A DNA stretch of 64,000 nucleotides from Arcanobacterium_A hippocoleae (GTDB taxonomy: Bacteria > Actinomycetota > Actinomycetes > Actinomycetales > Actinomycetaceae). Location of the stretch: NCBI RefSeq assembly GCF_031456295.1, contig NZ_JAVDUJ010000001.1, forward strand, positions 496,001 through 560,000. Reading direction: 5' to 3'. This document shows positions 21,219-30,348 of this stretch, piece by piece (the stretch's first letter is position 1; every line of letters starts with the position of its first letter). The notes beneath the pieces were generated by a model, which worked only from the letters and a program-made list of their open reading frames with translations, searched no databases and was not told the DNA's origin. The translations under genes were made by a program, and so were the position numbers.

Positions 21219-21405
21219 AACTGCTCCTCTAGTTTTAAGTGCGACGCGCACGGACCCCAGAGGGCATACGGCAACTATCTAAAACCGTATTTCCAAACCC
21301 GATCTCGAAACTAGTGAGATCCAGGTGGGATTTCTCCGCTTGCGTGCTGGCAATCTGCCAGTCGGTCGTTTAGAGATTCTACCAGCTATCCCCTAGATCC
21401 ACCAA
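21219..21405 (-). promoter_or_regulatory. promoter and leader of infC-rpmI-rplT
   Basis: Minus-strand TTGGTG (21405-21400), 18 bp, TAGAAT (21381-21376) form a probable promoter, with a start near 21369. The roughly 150-nt leader contains the hairpin CTGGCA-GAT-TGCCAG (21359-21345) and ends in the strong AGAGGAG site. Leaders of this operon often mediate control by IF-3 or L20; no specific fold was identified. Confidence 0.5.
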
Positions 21406-21470
21406 GAAAATATCCCGCAAATGTAAAAATAATCTGGTGAGTTTGCACACGAATCTCTTATCTCTGCGTC

Positions 21471-22202
21471 CTAACCCCATATTGGCCGGATCTCCAATGC
21501 GTCAAGACGAGCGCGCAGATAACGATCTGCCTGTATTGTACTCAATACAGCCCGAATTAGCCGATGTACTAACGAATGCTGAGTTTGTTGCGAAATTACA
21601 AGCGTCAAAATACAAACCCCAAATTCCCCTGGCATGATCTGCAGATCCTGCAACGCCTGCGCGGAGATTGGGTCAATCAGCGTGATCGTTTCGCGCAACT
21701 GAATCAAGATCTGCGGATCTTCCCACGGCGCTTCCCACGGTGTTTGGGTAGCCAAAGCAATAACTGCCGAGCGCCCTAAGTATTGAGTCTGCTCAGTATT
21801 TGGATTAAGCACCATTAACCCATCGCCTCGTTGCAATGCGAGCCGTGCAATATCACTTATCATCACTGGTACAGGACGTGCTTTCGGATATCTTTGGAAA
21901 AGCGTATCAGCATCGGAAAATATTTCGATTGCGCGCCGTCCACCCATAAATTCTCCGCGAAAAAGCGTCGCATCATCATTCAATGGATCTGATTCGGCTG
22001 AGTGTGCTTGCACTTTCCCCAAATTATCCAGCTGCGGATGTGGATGCGCGAGAGCTGCGATAAGCACTCGTGCCATTGCCCCAACCACCGCACTTGTGCG
22101 GCTTTCAACGGGTTCGGCAAACGCAAGTGCAAGTGCTTGCTGCAGTTCTCCGAGATCACCGGCAAAAGGATTTGGCCGCGAAAGTTTCGATATGGCAGAC
22201 AT
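21471..22202 (-). CDS. SseB-like N-terminal domain protein
   Basis: The 243-residue protein resembles the SseB N-terminal family, which is widespread in actinobacteria next to infC but has no settled biochemical role. Visible features are NPFAGDLGELQQALALAFAE at the start, FMGGRRAIEIFSDADTLFQR in the middle, and GDGLMVLNPNTEQTQYLGR later. No signal peptide or membrane helix is seen. It starts with ATG and precedes infC on the same strand, with the infC promoter in the gap. Position supports the assignment more than any catalytic motif does. Confidence 0.7.
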   Translation of the reverse strand: MSAISKLSRPNPFAGDLGELQQALALAFAEPVESRTSAVVGAMARVLIAALAHPHPQLDNLGKVQAHSAESDPLNDDATLFRGEFMGGRRAIEIFSDADTLFQRYPKARPVPVMISDIARLALQRGDGLMVLNPNTEQTQYLGRSAVIALATQTPWEAPWEDPQILIQLRETITLIDPISAQALQDLQIMPGEFGVCILTLVISQQTQHSLVHRLIRAVLSTIQADRYLRARLDALEIRPIWG

Positions 22203-22292
22203 CGATATTTTTCTTCTCTCTTGCTTTCTACCGTCATGCCCGATGCAATTGCATCTTCATGCGCGAGGCACTAAACAATTCGTTCCAGCAGC

Positions 22293-22844
22293 TTATCTTT
22301 CAGCTGAAGTTGAGTCTGAATTTGCTGCTGGCGGCAAATTCGGCGGTGCAATCAGGAGTTCTTCAACTTTCGGATCAAGCACCGCCAATGTTAAGCCTGG
22401 AGCAAGTTCTTCTTGCATCTGACCAGCAACTACACGGGTAGCATGGACTAATCCCGAGACACCTGCTTCACCGCCAACATCATCACCAAGTTCGACGGTA
22501 AAGAGTACTACACCATATTGTGAAAGCTGCGAAAGAAATTTCGCCACCAACACTGGATCACGTTCAGATTCCGCAGTAAATTCCAGATTCTGGAAATCAA
22601 TTACTGGACTATCCGGTGCAAAAGCTACTTTCGGATCTGCCTGGCTTGTGCCCGTATCGCTGCCGCCAAGAATTTCGGAAATATCCCAGTCGTCGTATTT
22701 TTTCGGCGGAAGATCGCGGTAAACCAATACGCCAGAATCCGTATCTACTACTGCAGCGTGCAGTTTACGCAACTCTAGGATTCTGCTTACAACTGCCGCA
22801 TCCGCAAAGGGAGTAAGTATCAGATACCGCCGAAATGATTCCAT
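22293..22844 (-). CDS. hypothetical protein
   Basis: A 183-residue soluble protein I do not recognise. It begins MESFRRYLILTPFADAAVVS and has an acidic, serine-rich middle and an Ala/Pro/Ser-rich end. It contains a hydrophobic core GVVLFTVELGDD near residue 110-121, compatible with an alpha/beta fold. It lies upstream of the SseB-like gene on the same strand (90-bp gap) and is divergent from the VIT1-type transporter. A shared transcript with the SseB-like gene and infC is possible. No function is proposed. Confidence 0.65.
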   Translation of the reverse strand: MESFRRYLILTPFADAAVVSRILELRKLHAAVVDTDSGVLVYRDLPPKKYDDWDISEILGGSDTGTSQADPKVAFAPDSPVIDFQNLEFTAESERDPVLVAKFLSQLSQYGVVLFTVELGDDVGGEAGVSGLVHATRVVAGQMQEELAPGLTLAVLDPKVEELLIAPPNLPPAANSDSTSAER

Positions 22845-23000
22845 TACGGGCCTCCACTTCCATTTTTCCTAAAGCTCACAAGACCGAGGATAGCCTCACC
22901 TAGCTGGTTTTCGATGCAACCTCTGATTATGTTTGAAACAACAGCTTAAGTATTGCACATAGACGAAAAACCGTTCAAAATAAACTACCTAGGGCAAGAG

Positions 23001-23771
23001 ATGCAAACAATTATCGATCGCGAACCAAAAGCAGCGCTCACACATGTACCTGCACAATCCACATTTTCGGAAAAGACGATGCGCTCAGCCGAAGCTCAGC
23101 TTAACTCGAAACTAAACTGGTTGCGCGCAGGAGTATTAGGTGCTAATGACGGCATCGTCTCAACCGCAGGACTCGTGGTTGGAGTTTCAGGCGCATCCGT
23201 GACGGGATTTGCGTTATTCGCTTCAGGTATCGCCGGTATGGTAGCTGGTGCACTTTCGATGGCTGCCGGCGAATACGTTTCCGTATCTACTCAGCGCGAT
23301 GCAGAACAAGCCGCGATTGCGAAACAAAAACTCCTGATCCAAGCTGATCCAGTCGGCGCTGAGGAACGTTTAGCTTATTTCATTAGTGCGCAAGGTGTAT
23401 CGCATGAACTTGCCCGCGCCACTGCACGAGAACTTTCAGCACAAGACGCAGCAGCTGCACATGCACATTATGAATTGGGGATCGATCCCGATGAATTGAC
23501 CAACCCGTGGCATGCGGCTGTGGCTTCAATGGCGGCTTTTGCGCTCGGAGCGATCATTCCGCTACTCGCAATCGTACTTTCACCAAGCAGTATCGCCGTC
23601 CCAATGACAGTATTTGCCGTCAGCTTTGCCTTAGCTATCACCGGCTCAGTTTCAGCACATCTCGGACGGGCACCTGTGATGCGCGCTACAGTGCGCAATA
23701 TCGTCTGGGGTAACGTAGCAATGGTAGTAACTTACGCAATCGGCGCACTCGTCGGCGGAAATATTCATTAA
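23001..23771 (+). CDS. VIT1/CCC1 family iron/manganese transporter
   Basis: A predicted membrane transporter of the VIT1/CCC1 type, which moves Fe2+ or Mn2+ out of the cytoplasm in exchange for protons. The family signature is in the first helix: LRAGVLGANDGIVSTAGLVV. The second helix region includes SGIAGMVAGALSMAAGEYVS. A cytoplasmic metal-binding-type segment follows (DAEQAAIAKQKLL to about residue 170). Three C-terminal helices begin with AAVASMAAFALGAIIPLLAI. A TTG at 22953 would extend the frame, but ATG at 23001 with AGGGCAAG upstream fits better. It ends 7 bp from the convergent uppS. Confidence 0.88.
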   Translation: MQTIIDREPKAALTHVPAQSTFSEKTMRSAEAQLNSKLNWLRAGVLGANDGIVSTAGLVVGVSGASVTGFALFASGIAGMVAGALSMAAGEYVSVSTQRDAEQAAIAKQKLLIQADPVGAEERLAYFISAQGVSHELARATARELSAQDAAAAHAHYELGIDPDELTNPWHAAVASMAAFALGAIIPLLAIVLSPSSIAVPMTVFAVSFALAITGSVSAHLGRAPVMRATVRNIVWGNVAMVVTYAIGALVGGNIH

Positions 23772-23778
23772 AGCACTG

Positions 23779-24615
23779 CTATGTTGCTGCCACTTGCTCT
23801 ATGGCCCCACCAAATCTCCGCTCGCGCTGCACATAATCGGTGATGCATTTCCAAAGATCAGTGCGCCGAAAATCTGGCCATGCCGCCTGCACAAAAAGCA
23901 ACTCAGCATAAGCTGCCTGCCAGAGCAAAAAATTTGAGGTACGCCGTTCTCCGCCAGTACGAATAAACAAATCGACTGGTGGAAGTTCAGGCTGATATAG
24001 ATATCGGGAAATCGTCGCAGGTGTAATTGATCGTGCAGTCAATTCACCGCGCTGCACCCGCAATGCAATTTCCCGCATCGCATCAGAAATCTCGTATTGA
24101 CCGCCATAGTTAAGGCAAAAATTGAGAATCATACGGGTGTTTGCCCGAGTATATTCTGCCGTTGTTTCCATTTCGCGAATCACAGATTTCCAAAGTTTTG
24201 GACGCCGCCCAGACCAAACTACCTTTACTCCCCACTCATTTAGTTGCTTGCGTCGCGCACGAATCACATCACGTGAATAGCCCATCAAAAAACGCACTTC
24301 ACGCGGAGAACGCCGCCAGTTTTCAGTCGAAAATGCGTACACTGAAAGTACTTTCACACCCGCTTCAATCGCTCCTGCGATCACATCCATCAGCGAAATT
24401 TCCCCAGCACGATGCCCTTCTGTACGCGGCAACTTCCGCGCATTTGCCCATCTCCCGTTTCCGTCCATCACGATCGCAATATGCTTTGGCACTTCATTAA
24501 GCGCAAATTTTGGCGGCATCAGACCGGAAATATGCAACGAAACAGCACGGTCAAAATTAGCGATCTGATGGCTTTCTCTTCCATCCATCTGGCTGGCTCT
24601 GCTGATATCATTCAT
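23779..24615 (-). CDS. uppS: isoprenyl transferase (undecaprenyl diphosphate synthase family)
   Basis: A cis-prenyltransferase that builds the polyprenyl carrier used for peptidoglycan and wall glycan synthesis. Motifs: HIAIVMDGNGRWA with the catalytic Asp, GHRAG, SVYAFSTENWRRS, and the C-terminal VDLFIRTGGERRTSNFLLWQ. At 278 residues it is slightly long because of an N-terminal extension of about 40 residues before the conserved core; a start nearer the core (MDGRESHQI) is possible. It lies directly downstream of recO, the usual actinobacterial order. Confidence 0.93.
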   Translation of the reverse strand: MNDISRASQMDGRESHQIANFDRAVSLHISGLMPPKFALNEVPKHIAIVMDGNGRWANARKLPRTEGHRAGEISLMDVIAGAIEAGVKVLSVYAFSTENWRRSPREVRFLMGYSRDVIRARRKQLNEWGVKVVWSGRRPKLWKSVIREMETTAEYTRANTRMILNFCLNYGGQYEISDAMREIALRVQRGELTARSITPATISRYLYQPELPPVDLFIRTGGERRTSNFLLWQAAYAELLFVQAAWPDFRRTDLWKCITDYVQRERRFGGAIEQVAAT

Positions 24616-24710
24616 ATCTTCAGTCTAGCTCAAGAAATAATTACATTCAGGAATCAGCTGCGCAGCGGAAGCTGCTTGCATCGCTCACACAATAGATCTC
24701 TTCGAGAAAA

Positions 24711-25457
24711 TCAGGAAATCAAACGTGAATGCACATATCGCAGCGATTTCATGGGATGTTCCAGATGCCATTGTAAAAATGCACTGATAATTCCACTCGC
24801 CTGCCGTCGCGTCGGAAGAGCTGCTAAATCTGCGATCTTCCAGTCTCCTACCAGCAGCGCACCAAGCAGCTGCCATGTCTCAATCGCAGGGGTGAGGCCA
24901 CCAGACACTTTACACATATCACACACTGCTCCGCCAAGTGCCACGTTCATAGCTTGATGCGGCCCAACAATCCCGCAAACCGCGCATTCAAAAACTGCCA
25001 ATTCCCAGCCAGCCATCCGCATCGCCCGCAAAATATACGAATTCAAGATCAAATCCGGCAAATGCGCACCCGTTGCCATCGCATGAACCGCGCCATGCAA
25101 CAGTGTAAATTGGGCTAAATCCGGTTCACCTTCCTGCTCCATAAGATGATCAATCGTATCGAGCAAAGCCATTGCTGACGTATATACATGATAATTAGTA
25201 ATAATCGTGCGGTGATAGGCGTTGATCGACTCAACCTGTGTGATCACATCTAGTGAACGCCCGGTATAAAGTTGCAAATCAATATAAGAAAATGGCTCAA
25301 GGCGCGCTCCGAAACGTGATTTAGTTTTCCGCACTCCCCTTGCCACTGCGCGAATCTTGCCGTGGTTTGGTGTCAGTAGCGTGATCACACGATCAGCTTC
25401 GCCCAAATCTTGAGTGCGCAGCACAATTGCCTGATCACGATACGTCTTATTATTCAC
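24711..25457 (-). CDS. recO: DNA repair protein RecO
   Basis: RecO works with RecR and RecF to load RecA on SSB-coated DNA. The N-terminal OB fold starts YRDQAIVLRTQDLGEADRVI and includes KIRAVARGVRKTKSRFG. The C-terminal helical domain carries a four-cysteine zinc-type site (CAVC near residue 180, CDMC near 204). The length of 248 is normal. It is 38 bp after leuA and 95 bp before uppS on the same strand, so it may be co-transcribed with leuA. Confidence 0.93.
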   Translation of the reverse strand: MNNKTYRDQAIVLRTQDLGEADRVITLLTPNHGKIRAVARGVRKTKSRFGARLEPFSYIDLQLYTGRSLDVITQVESINAYHRTIITNYHVYTSAMALLDTIDHLMEQEGEPDLAQFTLLHGAVHAMATGAHLPDLILNSYILRAMRMAGWELAVFECAVCGIVGPHQAMNVALGGAVCDMCKVSGGLTPAIETWQLLGALLVGDWKIADLAALPTRRQASGIISAFLQWHLEHPMKSLRYVHSRLIS

Positions 25458-25495
25458 ACAGATAGTTTAACCCGATTTTGATCAGTGCTCAGAAA

Positions 25496-27313
25496 CTAGC
25501 TCACTGCAAAATCAGCTCCCGTTCCTTCGCCTACATCCGCAGCACGATATGCACGATTTGCAGCAGAAATTATCGCCTTGAAAGCTGAAGTGATCGTAGA
25601 TGAATCAATCCCCACTCCCCAGAAAATTTCATCGCCAAATTTACATTCAACATACGATGCCGCAAATGCATCTCCACCAGCAGACAATGCATGTTCAACG
25701 TAATCCAAGACTGCCACTTGCATGCCAACTTGCGCTAGCGCCTTCACGAATGCGTCAATCGGACCATTTCCTTTCGCAGCAACCGTCTGATTCTCATAAA
25801 TACCGGTTTTATTTAATTGCGAAAGTGTCACGGTAAGAATCGAATCATTCGCTTCATCAGCTGTAGTGATCGTAGTACCACCAAGCAAATAATGACCCCA
25901 GGGCTGTAATCCTGGAGCAGCCGTGTGCGGTAAATATTCGTCAGCAAAAATCCGCCACAATACATCTGCAGAAATTTCTCCGCCAAAGCGATCAGCATAT
26001 TTTTGCACAATCGCTGATAATTCAATTTGCAATCGACGCGGCAAATCCAAACCATGCTCGCTTGCAAGCAAATAAGCGATGCCGCCTTTGCCCGACTGCG
26101 AATTGACTCGCACTACTGCAGCATAAGAACGACCAACATCTTTGGGATCAATTGGCAGATACGGCACATCCCATTTCACTGCAGTTTCATCTCCGCCTGC
26201 TTCCTGCACAGCTTTCTCGCGTGCCGCAAATCCCTTCTTGATCGCATCTTGATGCGAACCGCTAAACGAGGTATAGACTAAATCTCCCCCATACGGTGCC
26301 CGCGGAGACACGTCCATTCTGGTAGCTGCCTCCACTACTCGACGGATCTCATCAATATTCGAAAGATCCAGCTGCGGATCAATCCCTTGCGAAAAAAGAT
26401 TCAGCGCCAAAGTAATCAAATCAACGTTTCCAGTTCGCTCACCTTGCCCGAATAAACACCCTTCCACGCGATCAATTCCTGCAAGCATTGCAAGCTCGGT
26501 AGTAGCCACGCCAGTACCCCGATCATTGTGATTGTGCGCCGAAAGCACCAAATATTCGCGACGGCTCAAGTGCCGTGCCATCCATTCAATCTGATCTGCA
26601 TACACATTGGGAGTACAACGCTCAACCGTCGTAGGAAGATTCAAAATCATTTCCCGCTCCGGACCTGGCTGCCACACATCCATCACGGCTTCGCTTACTT
26701 CAAGTGCAAACTCCAGCTCTGTATCGACAAAAATCTCAGGTGAATATTCAAAGCCGCAAATCGTATGATCATCAATTGTTTTTTCCATATATGCGAGCAC
26801 CTCTTGTGCTCCGCTGACTGCCAGCTCACGTGTCTGAGCCCGACTATTGCGGAAAACGACATCCCGGAAAGTTGGAGATGTGGCGTTATAAAGATGCACT
26901 GTCGCTCGCGGCAATCCGGCAAGCGCATCGATCGTCCGATGAATGATCTCTGGACGAGATTGGGTCAGCACGGAAATAGTAACATCTTCTGGGACGGCAT
27001 CATCTCGCACCAGTGAGCGCACAAAATCCCAGTCCGCCTCCGAAGCAGCAGGAAATCCAACTTCAATTTCCTTTACTCCAATTTTCACAAGCAAATCAAA
27101 AATCTCGCGTTTCTGCCGCGGATTCATGGGTTCAATCAGTGCTTGATTACCGTCACGCAAATCGGTAGAAAGCCACCGCGGAGCTCGCGTCAGTCGCTTA
27201 TTCGGCCAACTACGATCAGGCAGCGAGATCGGGTTCCGGTCAAGAAAATGCTGATATTTCTGATATGGCATCCCTGACGTGCTCTGCATATTCTTCAAAC
27301 AATCAGTACGCAT
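25496..27313 (-). CDS. leuA: 2-isopropylmalate synthase
   Basis: First committed enzyme of leucine biosynthesis; it condenses acetyl-CoA with 2-ketoisovalerate. The TIM-barrel core shows STDLRDGNQALIEPM (metal/substrate site), EVGFPAASEADWDFVR, LSAHNHNDRGTGVA (HxHND metal site) and GCLFGQGERTGNVDL. The C-terminal regulatory domain includes GNGPIDAFVKALAQVG, so leucine feedback control is probable. The 605 residues fit the long LeuA form of actinobacteria. The downstream leucine genes are not in this window. A start at an internal Met (MQSTSGMPYQKY) is an alternative. Confidence 0.95.
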   Translation of the reverse strand: MRTDCLKNMQSTSGMPYQKYQHFLDRNPISLPDRSWPNKRLTRAPRWLSTDLRDGNQALIEPMNPRQKREIFDLLVKIGVKEIEVGFPAASEADWDFVRSLVRDDAVPEDVTISVLTQSRPEIIHRTIDALAGLPRATVHLYNATSPTFRDVVFRNSRAQTRELAVSGAQEVLAYMEKTIDDHTICGFEYSPEIFVDTELEFALEVSEAVMDVWQPGPEREMILNLPTTVERCTPNVYADQIEWMARHLSRREYLVLSAHNHNDRGTGVATTELAMLAGIDRVEGCLFGQGERTGNVDLITLALNLFSQGIDPQLDLSNIDEIRRVVEAATRMDVSPRAPYGGDLVYTSFSGSHQDAIKKGFAAREKAVQEAGGDETAVKWDVPYLPIDPKDVGRSYAAVVRVNSQSGKGGIAYLLASEHGLDLPRRLQIELSAIVQKYADRFGGEISADVLWRIFADEYLPHTAAPGLQPWGHYLLGGTTITTADEANDSILTVTLSQLNKTGIYENQTVAAKGNGPIDAFVKALAQVGMQVAVLDYVEHALSAGGDAFAASYVECKFGDEIFWGVGIDSSTITSAFKAIISAANRAYRAADVGEGTGADFAVS

Positions 27314-27421
27314 AGATAATATTTACCACTAATATGTGATCAGTGAAGAACTGCCCAGCTTTTGAAACAAACACACGCAGCGCATTACACCAGCATCTTG
27401 CGCAGAACTAAAATTTGCTAG

Positions 27422-28369
27422 CTAGAATCCCAAGCGACCGAGAAATTTCGGATCTTTTTGCCACTCCTTAGCAACTTTCACACGCATATCGAGATACACT
27501 TTCCGCCCTAAAAGCTCCTCGATCCCTTGCCGTGCCTTTACCCCGACCTGTTTCAAACGCTGCCCACCACGTCCAATCACGATCCCCTTCTGGGAATCAC
27601 GTTCGACATAAATATTTGCACGGATATCGATCAAAGCAGTCCGTGAATCGCCTTTCCGCATTGGTCGTTCTTCAAAATCTTCAATTACCACGGCGATCGA
27701 ATGCGGCAGTTCATCACGCACACCATCAAGTGCAGCTTCACGAATCAACTCGGCAATTCGCGATTCGACGCTTTCGTCAGTGACCGCTGAATCGGGATAA
27801 AGCGGTGGACTGAGTGGCATCTGCTGGATCATCAGTTGTTCGAGCAGCTTGATTTGTTCCCCTTTTTGAGCGCTCACTGGCACGATTTGCGCAAACTCAA
27901 AAATTTCGCTTACGGCAAGCAATTTTTGCGCTAATTCCTCCCGCGAGATTTTATCAATTTTGGTGATGACGGCAAATATCGGAGCATCCAGCTTGGCAAC
28001 TTTTTCCAGCAAAAAACGATCTCCCGGACCAATTTTTTCATCTGCCGGCAAACAGAGAGCTACTGCATCAACATCACTTAAAGCATCAGCAACCAGATCA
28101 TTTAACCGTTGCCCTAAGAGTGTGCGCGGACGATGCAGCCCCGGAGTATCCACCAGTACTAACTGCCCAGATTCTCGGGAAACAATTCCGCGGATCACCT
28201 TACGTGTAGTTTCTGGCTGGTTTGCAGTAATTGCGATCTTTTCGCCAACGAGCGCGTTGATCAGCGTGGATTTTCCAGCATTTGGACGACCAACAATCGC
28301 GACGAACCCAGAACGATATGCTGCAGGCCACTGCTGCACTAATTGCTGTTCTTGTATTTTTTCACTCAT
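27422..28369 (-). CDS. era: GTPase Era
   Basis: Essential GTPase that binds the 3' end of 16S rRNA and aids 30S maturation. G1 GRPNAGKST, the switch region TTRK, G3 DTPG in LVDTPGLHRPR, and G4 TKID in AVITKIDKIS are intact. The C-terminal KH domain has IVIGRGGQRLKQVGVKARQG. It overlaps the upstream CBS-domain gene by 8 bp, so the two are translationally linked; this era-CorC pairing is common in actinobacteria. Confidence 0.96.
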   Translation of the reverse strand: MSEKIQEQQLVQQWPAAYRSGFVAIVGRPNAGKSTLINALVGEKIAITANQPETTRKVIRGIVSRESGQLVLVDTPGLHRPRTLLGQRLNDLVADALSDVDAVALCLPADEKIGPGDRFLLEKVAKLDAPIFAVITKIDKISREELAQKLLAVSEIFEFAQIVPVSAQKGEQIKLLEQLMIQQMPLSPPLYPDSAVTDESVESRIAELIREAALDGVRDELPHSIAVVIEDFEERPMRKGDSRTALIDIRANIYVERDSQKGIVIGRGGQRLKQVGVKARQGIEELLGRKVYLDMRVKVAKEWQKDPKFLGRLGF

Positions 28370-29630
28370 CTTCAGCCTCGGTTTCTTCCGCTGGGGACGC
28401 GATCACTGTTGCGATTCGCTTCCGCCGTCCTTCATAACGTTCAGCTTCAATATGGATCCCAAAAATTTCCACGAAAGAGCCGACAATCGGCACACGGCCT
28501 AAATTCTTTGAAAGTAATCCACCCACGGTATCAACATCATCATCTTCAATTGTTTTGCCAAATAATGCACCAAAATCATCAATCGGCATTCGCGCGGGCA
28601 CACGGAATACACCATCACCTAGCGCAACAACCTCTGCCTGCGCTTGATCATGCTCGTCTACCATTTCCCCAACAAGCTCTTCAAGTAGATCCTCGATTGT
28701 AATCAAACCGGCGATCCCACCATATTCATCCACCACGATCGCCATATGCACAGCTGTCGCCTGCATTTTATGCAGCAAATCATCAGCAACCATCGTTTCC
28801 GGCACAAATGTGGGCTGCCGCATCACACTCGTCACTGAAAGACGGTAACTATCTGGACGACGATGCACCTTTTGAATAGTATCTTTGAGATAAATTACGC
28901 CTAATAATTCATCAGCGGAATCACCAATCACTGGTACCCGCGAAAATCCAGAACGGGAAAAAAGCGATATTGCCTGATCAAGCGTATGATCCTGATTGAT
29001 CGTAATCATATCTGTACGCGGCACCATCACGGCCCGCACGATCGTGCGTGAAAGCTCGAAAACAGAATTGATCAGCGAACGTTCATCATCCTCAATCGCT
29101 TCTGATTCGCTTACTCGCTCAACCATTAACGCAATTTGGTCTTCATTTTGAGTCTCGCGTTCTTCCTCATCCACTGGCTCATGTTTCCGCACGAATAATG
29201 ATGTCAGCCTGGTAAGCGGCCAAAGCAAGATAAATGCCCCATTCACCACTTTCAATGGCTTACGGACTGCAATTTCTGAGGGCAAAAGCAGATTAAATAG
29301 TCCATAGCTGATCAGAATGATCCCAATCGCACTAAGCAATGCGAGCCATGCGTAAGAAATAAAATCAACTAAGATCAAAATCAATGAAATCGCAAAAAGC
29401 GAAATGAAAATGACTCGAATTGCATGTGAAGCAGTTTTCGCAGCGGGACGATGCGCAAGCACTTCGATCAAACGATGATGCGCATCGTTGTTTTCAATCG
29501 CCTCTTTTACACTGGAACGTGTTAAGCGATTCAGCCCAACAAGTACAAGCCGAAAATATACTGAAATGATCAACGCGCTAATTGCAACGATAATCAAGAT
29601 GATAAATGGGATATTTGCAATCTCATGCAT
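28362..29630 (-). CDS. hemolysin-family CBS/CorC domain membrane protein
   Basis: A 422-residue membrane protein. The first ~130 residues hold helices at about 8-30, 70-90, 92-112 and 120-140. A cytoplasmic part follows with two CBS domains (MVPRTDMITINQDHTLDQAI; HMAIVVDEYGGIAGLITIED) and a C-terminal CorC/HlyC transporter-associated domain (RVPARMPIDDFGALFG). Relatives are linked to Mg2+/Co2+ efflux; the old name hemolysin does not imply toxicity. It lies between ybeY (111 bp upstream) and era (8-bp overlap). Confidence 0.9.
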   Translation of the reverse strand: MHEIANIPFIILIIVAISALIISVYFRLVLVGLNRLTRSSVKEAIENNDAHHRLIEVLAHRPAAKTASHAIRVIFISLFAISLILILVDFISYAWLALLSAIGIILISYGLFNLLLPSEIAVRKPLKVVNGAFILLWPLTRLTSLFVRKHEPVDEEERETQNEDQIALMVERVSESEAIEDDERSLINSVFELSRTIVRAVMVPRTDMITINQDHTLDQAISLFSRSGFSRVPVIGDSADELLGVIYLKDTIQKVHRRPDSYRLSVTSVMRQPTFVPETMVADDLLHKMQATAVHMAIVVDEYGGIAGLITIEDLLEELVGEMVDEHDQAQAEVVALGDGVFRVPARMPIDDFGALFGKTIEDDDVDTVGGLLSKNLGRVPIVGSFVEIFGIHIEAERYEGRRKRIATVIASPAEETEAEDE

Positions 29631-29741
29631 CTGAGCTATTTCAACCTTCTTTGTTTATTCTCCGTGAGCTTTTGTGAGTTGGAAAACTCAACTATCTACT
29701 TGCCAAAAGTTAGCAGGCAAGCTTTCTTTTGATTCTAACGG

Positions 29742-30269
29742 TTAATCGATCGTGGGAGCGATATCACTGATTTTCGATGTATCTTGCAGCGGCTGGTTCG
29801 GATCTTGCGGTTTACGCGCAAGAAACCCGAGCAAAAGCTGGCGCTGCAAGGTAAACATTACTTTTCGTTCTGCTTCTTCAGCATGATCAAAACCCAATAA
29901 ATGTAAGATTCCATGCGTTGCTAAAAGTAAAATCTCTTCCATTGTGGCATGCCCAGATCTCCGAGCCTGCTTTGCAGCTACAGCAGGGCAAATCACGATA
30001 TCGCCAAGCACTCCTACTTGCGGCTCCACTCCAGGTGGTACCGGCTTGAGTTCATCCATTGGAAAAGACAATACATCGGTTGGCCCGGGAAGATCCATCC
30101 ATTGCAGATGCAAATCACTCATCGTCTCTTCATCAGCCAAAATAATATTCAACTCAGCTTGCGGATGCACCCGCAGCTGATCAAACACCCACGAAGCTAA
30201 CGCAGAAATCTCTGCCGCATCAGGTGCTGGCAAGTAACCAGACTCATCATTTACTTCAATCATTTTCAA
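29742..30269 (-). CDS. ybeY: endoribonuclease YbeY
   Basis: Zinc-dependent endoribonuclease needed for 16S 3'-end maturation and ribosome quality control. The metal-binding motif HGILHLLGFDH is at about residues 131-141. ADEETMSDLHLQWMDLPGPT, then DVLSFP, is the conserved central part. The 175 residues are a normal length. It sits between phoH (79 bp upstream) and the CorC-like gene, the conserved phoH-ybeY-corC-era order. It starts with ATG (an M-K-M start; the second Met is an alternative). Confidence 0.95.
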   Translation of the reverse strand: MKMIEVNDESGYLPAPDAAEISALASWVFDQLRVHPQAELNIILADEETMSDLHLQWMDLPGPTDVLSFPMDELKPVPPGVEPQVGVLGDIVICPAVAAKQARRSGHATMEEILLLATHGILHLLGFDHAEEAERKVMFTLQRQLLLGFLARKPQDPNQPLQDTSKISDIAPTID

Positions 30270-30348
30270 TCCCTATATTGTCTCCAGGTAGCTACAAATA
30301 GCCGGTGCAACCTGCTGCTTCACTGCTCACTCGCGATAGCAGATGTAA

